This document shows, piece by piece, positions 55,950 through 64,000 of a DNA stretch of 64,000 nt. A model generated the notes under the pieces. It searched no databases and was not told where the DNA came from. It saw only the letters and a program-made list of their open reading frames with translations. How positions within the stretch are numbered: position 1 is the stretch's first letter; the number at the start of each line of letters is the position of its first letter. Source of the DNA: Whalleya microplaca (Eukaryota > Ascomycota > Sordariomycetes > Xylariales > Xylariaceae); contig MU385795.1 in the NCBI GenBank assembly GCA_022497155.1, positions 58,698 to 122,697 of the forward strand, given 5' to 3'. A program made the translations under genes and the position numbers.

Positions 55950-58739
55950 CCTTTAATCACAGCATTTTAATCTTATACTTTAGTACTTAAGAAATCTGCC
56001 TGCCCGTTAGCATTAAGGGATATTACCTTTAAGGGGCCACATTTCTTTATAAGGTCCGGGAGTGAACTAAAACCGAGGATTAGTAAAATTATAACTAAGA
56101 TAATATTAAAACATTACTACATTAACTTGCTATTAAAATATAATAAGGTTATATTTAAAATAAAAAGGTGACTTTATTACATTAACTTACTGTAAAATTA
56201 TAGTAAGGTTTTCTTAAGGCTATAAGCAGTTAATTTGCCTTCCCTTATATGCTGGGGGGTAAGTATAACTAGACCTTATTATATATTACGGAGGTAAGCC
56301 TTTAGGCTTATACCGTTACTTTAAACTAGCTTAAAACTTAGGAATTATATACCCTTTTAGCCCATAAACGTCTTCCGGCATATAGTTTTAAAACTTATCA
56401 TTAGCTTTAATAAGTAATAAAGCGAGTAAGGTTCGATTCTTAATAGCGTTATATAGTTATTTACTTTATTAGCTTATTTTTATTTTTAATATTATATCTT
56501 AAGATATATAACGCGAAGATCGGGGCAGCCTAACGACCATTTTTAGGTGAGGCGGCCCGAGCGCGCGGACCCGCTATACGACTTTTCGCGGCCCCGATAT
56601 ATATCTCCCGACAACTATCCCGCTAGCCGCCCGCCGGCCGCGATACAAGCTCGTTAATTACGCCGCCGGGCTGCCCGCTACCTGCCAAAATATTTTTTCG
56701 GCCCGGGAAAATTTTTTTTTTCGACTTATTTATTTAAATATTTTTAATTTTTATAAAAAAAATTATATAAATTAAGTTATAAAAAAAATATACCCGGTAA
56801 TATATAAATTATTTATTATTATATATTCCTATATATTAATCGGTAACGGTATAATAAAATAATTACTACCCGATAAAATACCCGGCTTAAGTTTTAATTT
56901 TTATAGTCCGAAATAACTTTTTTTTTTATTTATTTATAAATATATAATTAATATTTATATTAAAATCTTATTTTTAATTATAATAATTTATATATAAATA
57001 ATTATATATATATATAATATATATATAAATTAAATAATATATATATAAATAATTATAAAATATATATATTAATAAAATATATATAAATAAATTATTTATT
57101 ATTATATATTTTTTATATTAATTAATAATAATTAAATAATTATTATTTAATAAAATATATTTTTATATATTAATTAATAATAATTAAATAATTATTACTT
57201 AATAAAATACCCGGCTTAAGTTTTTTAAGCAATTTTTATAGTCCGAAATAACTTTTCTTTTTATATATTTATTATTACAACCGAATCGGGACTAATTAAA
57301 ACTAAAATTAAAATTAAAATTAAATAAAGTACGCAAACGCTATAATTACCCGATAACTAACCTACCTTATTTTACGTATATAATAATTTCTAATAAGCTT
57401 TATTAAGTTTATTTTTTTTTTCCTCCCTATATTAATAATTTTATTAATAATATAGCTAAATTTTAAGCTTTATTTTTTATAAAGCGTATATCCCGTAACA
57501 TTTATAAATATATAATTAATATTTATATTAAAACTTTATTTTTAGCTATAATAATTTATATATAAATTAAATATATAATTATTACGGGAACTGGCTATAG
57601 TAGTAACAGTTATACCTTTTGCTTAATTAATATAATGTAATAAAGCTGGAGATTTAAAACTACGGGAAGTGCGTAGGTATTTTATATAGTGGCTACCCCA
57701 CTTTACCTAATCAGCTGCGAAGTCCGTGCATTACCGATTTCCACGCTTTATTACCTCAGGCTAGGACTAGGCCAATCAGGTTAAAGGATTATAAAATCAG
57801 GTGGATTTATGACAATAATTAATATTTATATTAAAACCTTACTTTTAGTTATAATAATTTATATATAAATTAAATTAAAAAATATAAATATAAATTATTA
57901 TAAAATAAAATAAAAATTATAATATAATTATATAAATAAATATAATTATATAATATTTTAATATAATATATATAAAATAATAATAAATTTTTTTATTATT
58001 ATTAAAAAATTAATATTTTAATTATATATATATTTTATTTAATTTAATAATATTATTAAATATAAAATGTTATAAATTTTATTAAAAAATATTAAAAAAA
58101 AAGATTTATTATTTTAATAATAGGTAAATTTAATAATAGTATAAAATATATTACCCCGTTTTTTTATAACGTAATTATAATTTATTATATTACTTAGTTT
58201 ATATATATTTTTAATATATTTTTACCTAGTTTTAAAACTTTTAAATATATATATATCGTAATTATTATAACAAGTTAAAAAAGATTTAACAAAAGCCATA
58301 TTTAAAAATATAAAATTAGTTTATAATAAAATATAATAGCTATTAATTATATTAACTAAAAAAATATTAAAAAAAACGCTAAAAAAGGTTATAATAATTA
58401 AAAAAGTTATTAATTTTATAAATAATTTTTAAATAATTAACTATTTATTTTATTATAAAAAGCTTTATTTAATAAAAAAAACTATTAAAATAATATAAAT
58501 AATATACGGGTGTATTAATTTAATTTATATTGGGAAAAAGGAAGGAGGGACCCTTTTTAACTAGCTACTGCTATGCCACATATAGCCAGGCTGGCTTATT
58601 TTATTTTATCTTATTTTATATAATCCGTACATATGCCCCTCGGGGCAACACGCATTAAACTGCTAGCGGATAAAAATTATTGCTACCCTTAGTAACTTTA
58701 ATAAGATTAGATTACATAATTAGCGGGATTTTTTCGGTC
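55950..58739. repeat. AT-saturated, RIP-like subtelomeric repeat block
   Basis: Composition changes abruptly near 55.9 kb to long A/T tracts rich in TpA. Internal direct repeats include: 56113-56150 with 56175-56210 (about 60-bp period); a CCCGGCTTAAGTTTT...AAATAACTTTT unit at about 56880-56925 and 57208-57258; and a unit containing AATATTTATATTAAAA at about 56948, 57516 and 57820. Two GC-richer islands remain, at 56519-56700 and about 57580-57810. A B-box-like copy, GGTTCGATTCT, is at 56430-56440. No gene is readable. The pattern is that of repeated DNA mutated by RIP. Confidence 0.75.
56519..56700. other. GC-rich island bounded by inverted repeat
   Basis: A CpG-rich segment of about 180 bp in otherwise A/T DNA. 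GGGCAGCC at 56524-56531 faces GGCTGCCC near 56675-56683, and ATCGGGGC (56519-56526) faces GCCCCGAT (56591-56598). It could be the end of a DNA transposon or an arm of a larger repeat. Confidence 0.5.
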
Positions 58740-61700
58740 GACCTTTTTTACGTTATTTAGCCTCTTTCGGAAGGCGTTTAACAGCTATAATTATAGGCTG
58801 TCCTCCCTGTTTATCCCAGTATTTTTGTATAAAGTTTTTCGCGCCTTCGTAATCCTTTTTTAACTGCCATATATTATTATCATAAGGCCATCCCTTTCAT
58901 TTGACATTATAATCGAACCCTATTTTTGTTTTATTAACTTAATAATTTATAATAACTTTTATTTTATATAATGGCTTCCCACTAGCGTTCACGTCGACTA
59001 CGTTTTATTCCGCATAAATAAGGCTTAAAAAAAAGATATATCGATCGAAAATATCCTAGCTATCTGGCGTAAATAACAAATAAGCAATTAAAATAACAAA
59101 ATAAATAAAGAAATTATAGGATATATTTAATTCGTACGTAAGGCAACCGATCTATCGCTTAATAACCTATAATTTTACGCACAATTACAATACTTTTTTA
59201 AAAAGTTTTCCGGGCAAATAATATCCCTTATATAATCTTAAAAAAACCTTATCGCCTTTAACAAATTCAATTGCTCGATACTTATTATCGTATCGATACT
59301 TTACTTATATTATTACGAAATCCATTATAACCAAAGCGTCCTATTGTAAATGCTCTCTTATAAATCGGACATTATTTAAAAAATACGCATTAACATTTAT
59401 AATAACGTCCAATAAACCGGGAAGCTTATAGCCGAAAAGCAATTTATATAACGACATTTTAATTATTTTAAAATATACGTTATTAAAATTCCATTATAAT
59501 ACGGGAAGCATATTAACCCAATTAAAATTAAGATACTTAAAATAGTAATAGCGGATAGTTATTTCGACTATTTAATTCTTACGTTTAAATAACCTATCTG
59601 CTTAAATATGTTATACTATAGTTATTTATAAACGGGCCCCTAATATCTTTTATATACCTTTCCAAATATTTAATACAAACTTAAAATCTCTATTAAATAT
59701 AATACTTATAAAAATACCCTAGTTTATAAATAATAGAAACTTTATAAGCGACATAACTTAATCCCTTACGCTATATTTCTAATTTCCGGGAATAAATTTT
59801 AAACGTTTAAACATATAACAATTAACTATCATTAACACATTAAAATACTCCTTATCGGGTCCGTCGATTTGCTATAAAATCCCTGCTAATTTAACCTTAA
59901 AAAGGCCGAAAATAAAGTCGAGCGTAATATTCTTTATTAGCAAAGGATCTTTATAACAAATTAGCTAGTAATTACTTATAAGCTTGCCTTTATTTATTTA
60001 ACAAACCTTATATACTAAGTAATACGCGACATACTTCTTAACTAAATATATCTTACGCTAAATTACAAATAGCTCTAATTCTTAAAGCATATAATTAATA
60101 CCGAAATAATACTTATTATTATATACCATTTCAAAAATGTCTTTAATAAAGGAATAAAAAACGTATAAGCGTTTAATACTGTCCCGTACGACATTATATA
60201 AAAAACCCTTATTTACCTTAAAAAAATATCCTAAACGTATATAATTTTAGGAACTTTCGCTTCCTTTCCGCATATCGCCTATAATTTTAGCCAATCGCTT
60301 GTCTTTTTTATACGCTTTATAAAACTAGTCTCGCAAATCCTTATCTATAAACGCCTGAATTATTATAGTAAACTATACCTAATCGAGTACTACCGGCTTA
60401 TTTATACGCTTTAATTATCCTTACTTATCCTTAACGTTTTATAAAGCTCGAAGCCGGCTTAACGCATTAGGAATAAAATTAAACTTCCCTAAAAAATAAT
60501 AAACCTAAAATCCGTATTAAAACAAATATATAAATAAATTAATTAATTACTAATTGTTTTTATTAATAGCTATAATACTAAAAATAGTTTAATTAACGAT
60601 TCCTTTTATCGCGGCATAGTTAGTAAACACTATAATAAGATATAACGCTAATTAAATAATTATACGGAGCTTTTTTACCGCCTATATAAAATAAGTAACC
60701 TTAAGCTCCGATAGTCCATATCGTATTTTAGCCTTAGAAAAAGCTCTATTAAAAAACATCACCGGTAACACTTATACCGAAAAAATAACGTCTCTAAAAT
60801 GCCATATATACCTTAGCTTAAGGTAAAACACTATTACTTCGAAGTCTCGTTCCAAAAATCCGTCGATTTATATAAATAAAATTTCCTTTAAATTCTAATA
60901 ATATAACGTAGTTTTTCTATATATAACATTTTAAACTGCCTTAAATAATATAAGCTTTACTTTAGTCGGTTTATAATATTTAAACCGACAGTATATTTAC
61001 CGCTTCCTTTAGTTACCCTTTTTAATTTATCCCGTAATATAACCCTTTATAAGCAAAGTTATTTTGTAACACTATAAAAGATCGGCTAATTAAATAAAAT
61101 ATAACAATAAAGGGCAAAAAAATCCACTTGCGCTAAAATATTATTCAAACGTTTTTAGCTGCTTAAGAAATATAAAGTTATAAAATATGGCCAATCTTTC
61201 CTCCGTTATAAAGAGTCCTAACGCGTTAACGCGAAATCTTAATAGCTTCACGAAAGGATATTTAATAAAAGACTTCTTTAGCGATATAAATAAACCCCTA
61301 AAAAAGAAAAAGGTAAAGATAATATATAAATGCCTTAAATAATTTTCCTTAATATCCGAATAGATTATAATATTATTAATAAAAACGCGACAAAAGTAAA
61401 AGTTACGAAAAAGCTTATCTATATATCGCTAAATATATACTAATAAATTACGAAACCCTATTAATACCACTATTAAACGTTTTAAGTCTTAATAACTAAC
61501 CATCGTAAATTAATCTCGATAATTCTTATATACTAAAAATTAATAAAAAAATATTATAGCGTCGATTACTATAATATACCGTTTTTCTTTTAATAACGCA
61601 ATTACTTCCGACTATAATAAAAGCGGATAATTATTTAATATAACTACTTTATTAAAACTTTTTAAATCAATAATAACTCTCCCCTTTTAGATCCTTTTAA

Positions 61701-63905
61701 TAATTTTTTATATAATAAATATAAGGTAAGCAAATAGCGTTAGCTTATTTATTTATTTCATTCGGTTTTACTTATATAATATATTATATATAATATTAAT
61801 TAATTCTTAATCTTTATAGCCTAATGGGTATTTTCTTACATTTATTTTTTGCTTCTCTTAACCGTTAACCAATAGAATTTTAAGTTATTTATTTTTTAGG
61901 ACATTAATAATACCGCGATTAGTCTATAGCTCGGGAAATTCGGAAATAAAATCGTATATTTAATTCGTAAAAATAACATTCTCCGTATAGATATAAATCC
62001 CCTTATTAATAATTTTTTCTAGTAAATTTAATAATTTTTTAATTTCGAACGCTAATTATACTTAAGGAATGCGGGGTCGCGGCTCCTTATCGGACTCGTA
62101 AAAATTAAGGTTATAAAGAAAATCGATTATATAAAAAGGCTCTTTAGGCTTTTAAAGTAGCTAGGTTTCTTTAATTATATTAAAAATTATGTCGGTAACT
62201 GGAGTAACACTATATATAAAATAAAATTCCGTTATTTACGTAAGATTTAAATGCGTTATATTAATTATAAAGGTTAGTTTTAACTTGTTAACTTTAGAAA
62301 CTAAAGTGTTTATTATAACTACTTTAATCTCCGGGGTTAATTCGAACTCCGTATTTATAAATACGAAATACGTATAATTGTTAGAAATCAATTATAACAC
62401 TATATTAAAAAAAAAAGCAATTATAAAGTCGATAGTGTTTATAGAAATCGTAGCTAAGCTTATTACTGCCGCTATTACAACTATTACTATAATTAAAGCT
62501 TTTATTACTCCTTTTTAAAAATTCCGAAAATATTTATTATAACTATTCTTTCCGATTGTGTTAAGTTTAGCTCCTTTAAAAATAGTTACGAACTTTTTAG
62601 TCACATTTTTTAACGGGATAATATACGGAATATTTAATTTAATAACTATATTTAATGCGGTATTATACGCTACTATAAAGCAAAAATTACGATCGGTTAA
62701 TAATAGCTTATAAAAAGCTTATATATATATAGCGTTACCTAATTTAAAACTAACCTCTCTTTTATTAGTAACCTTATAAATATATAAATACACTTATATA
62801 AAATAGTTATATTTAATTATAAAGTTATTAATTTTACCGAACTTAATTTAGTTTATTTTATAATAAATATTAGCTTTATATAAATAAAAAAAATCATTCC
62901 TTAATAAAACATTAAATTCGAGCTCGTTATTAACTATTTATATATATTTAATAAACCTTATTAAAGTTTCTTTTTTATTTTAAATTCCCGGGGCTTAAAA
63001 AAAAAAAATAGCCTATTTATAAAACTTAACTTTTTTTTTATAAATTCCCTTTATATAACCTCCGCGTTTATAAATTATATAGTTTAAAGTTTGGAAAAAT
63101 GTCTTATTAATTATAGCTTTTCCGGTATTAAAATTAACGCATATTTTTTTTTCTTTTTTATCCGGTATAGCTTTAATTTTAACGCGTAAATATAGCTAAA
63201 AAATAATACGTTATTTTTTTCTTTAAGCGAAAGCGTAATTTTAAATATTAAAAGTTTTTTTTTAATTAAAGTTTACTTAAAAGTCGCTTTATTTTTATAT
63301 ATAAATATATTATTTTATATATTTATATTGTTTATAAAAATAATTTTATTATTTATAAAAATAGTTATATTATTTATAAAAGTTATTTTAACGGTATTAA
63401 AGTTAATTATATTTATTTTTTAAAATAAAATTCTCCGAATTTTATATTTAACGTTTTTATATATATAAAAATGCCTAAATAGCTTATTATATAACGGGTA
63501 TAATACTTTATAATATTTATAAATATACTTTAAAAAATAAATTAAAAATAAGGTTTATATATTTTTATAAGCTATATTTAATTTGTAATAATATATATAG
63601 CTATATAATTAAGCCTTTATTAAAAATGTTTTTTAATAATAATAATAAATTAACGTAATATTAAAAACGAAATATAATAACTTAAAATTTAAATTATTTA
63701 AATATAAAAATATTAAATTTAATAATTTAAAAGTGGAGTATTTTTTATTTTTAATAAAATAAACGTAGTTGTTTTTTTTATTATATATATTACGTATATT
63801 TTAATTATTGCGATTATTGCGGTTACGTTTACGATCTCGGTCGCGATCGCGGTTACGATTACAATCCCTGTTATTACGGTCGCGGCCTCTGTCGCAGTTA
63901 TTGCC
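58740..63905 (-). mobile_element. RIP-inactivated Ty3/Gypsy retroelement, truncated by telomere
   Basis: Read on the minus strand, conserved Gypsy peptides survive between many stops. At about 61320-61390 the reverse-transcriptase core reads FINNIIIYSD, where an active element has the YxDD box followed by IL/IIYSD. Both aspartates have become asparagine by G-to-A changes. At about 61145-61260 comes YPFVKLLRFRVNALGL, then TEERLAIF and LKQLKTFE ending in TAA, the usual RT-to-RNase-H linker. At about 58755-58870 the C-terminus reads WQLKKDYEGAKNFIQKYWDK and AVKRLPKEAK, a chromodomain-like tail. At 63830-63900 there is an Arg/Asp/Asn-rich gag-like stretch immediately next to the telomere. So the order is gag (right) to integrase tail (left). 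No long terminal repeat pair was identified. Confidence 0.75.
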
Positions 63906-64000
63906 TAGGGTTAGGGTTAGGGTTAGGGTTAGGGTTAGGGTTAGGGTTAGGGTTAGGGTTAGGGTTAGGGTTAGGGTTAGGGTTAGGGTTAGGGTTAGGG
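63906..64000 (+). repeat. Telomere, TTAGGG repeats
   Basis: A partial TAGGG unit at 63906-63910 is followed by 15 perfect TTAGGG units to the end of the window. G-rich strand 5'-to-3' toward the end marks this as the right chromosome terminus. Confidence 0.98.

Larger units (their letters stand above)
53500..55950. other. Intergenic between kinase and AT-rich subtelomere
   Basis: It holds possible 5' exons of the kinase (53512-53810), a TA microsatellite at about 54303-54319, a small hypothetical frame at 54412-54621 and a B-box-bearing repeat at 55109-55145. Nothing else is convincing. Confidence 0.5.

Noticed and set aside
55950..63905. CRISPR-like spaced repeats in the AT-rich block
   Set aside because: Repeat units are few, irregularly spaced and diverged; the host is a fungus and the pattern is RIP-mutated transposon DNA.
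1..64000. Secondary-metabolite gene cluster
   Set aside because: ABC pump, MFS, Zn2Cys6 factor and monooxygenase are present, but no PKS, NRPS, terpene or DMAT core enzyme, and the genes are spread over 46 kb among core genes.

Overview
The window is the right-hand end of a chromosome of a filamentous ascomycete (Pezizomycotina). The + strand ends in 15 perfect TTAGGG units. Genes carry many 41-150 nt GT-AG introns. Families include Zn2Cys6 regulators, a fungal NACHT-ankyrin protein, a HeLo/DUF7580-like protein, Git3-type GPCR and Git1-type permease. The last 8 kb is AT-saturated in the way repeat-induced point mutation (RIP) leaves repeats. CCTAGGT-rich intergenic DNA around 33-35 kb hints at Sordariomycetes, but that is a weak guess. 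Gene models below come from reading splice sites and checking that phases close.

Layout. 0-14 kb: a 1288-aa ABCB multidrug exporter (-) head-to-head with a Zn2Cys6 regulator (+), then a membrane-anchored M24 peptidase (-) head-to-head with a Git1-like MFS permease (+). 16-20.4 kb: a four-finger C2H2 protein (-) head-to-head with a HeLo/DUF7580-like protein (+), the latter with a GC-AG intron. 22-32.4 kb: a conserved block holding a GT90/CAP10 glycosyltransferase, the ribosome-quality-control E3 ligase HEL2 and a DEK-C/SWIB chromatin protein. 34.8-40.6 kb: a WRKY-GCM1/FAR1-like DNA-binding protein, probably transposase-derived, and a seven-helix receptor. 41-46.3 kb: urea transporter DUR3 (-) head-to-head with an FMN-dependent NtaA-type monooxygenase (+), with GATA sites and a perfect 46-bp tandem duplication between them. 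47-53.5 kb: an intronless 1311-aa NACHT-ankyrin protein (+) convergent with a divergent protein kinase (-), with gene relics between. 55.9-63.9 kb: RIP-mutated repeats including a Gypsy retroelement (- strand), cut off directly by the telomere.

Themes. Three of the divergent pairs place a transporter beside an enzyme or regulator (ABC/TF, peptidase/Git1, DUR3/NtaA), as expected for small accessory uptake or efflux modules. Two loci (16-20 kb and 47-53.5 kb) carry self/non-self-recognition-type architectures. They share a diverged non-coding repeat in which one part is inverted between the copies, which ties the two loci together by rearrangement. No polyketide, peptide-synthetase or terpene core gene was seen, so this is not a classical secondary-metabolite cluster. 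No complete tRNA, rRNA or CRISPR array was found.
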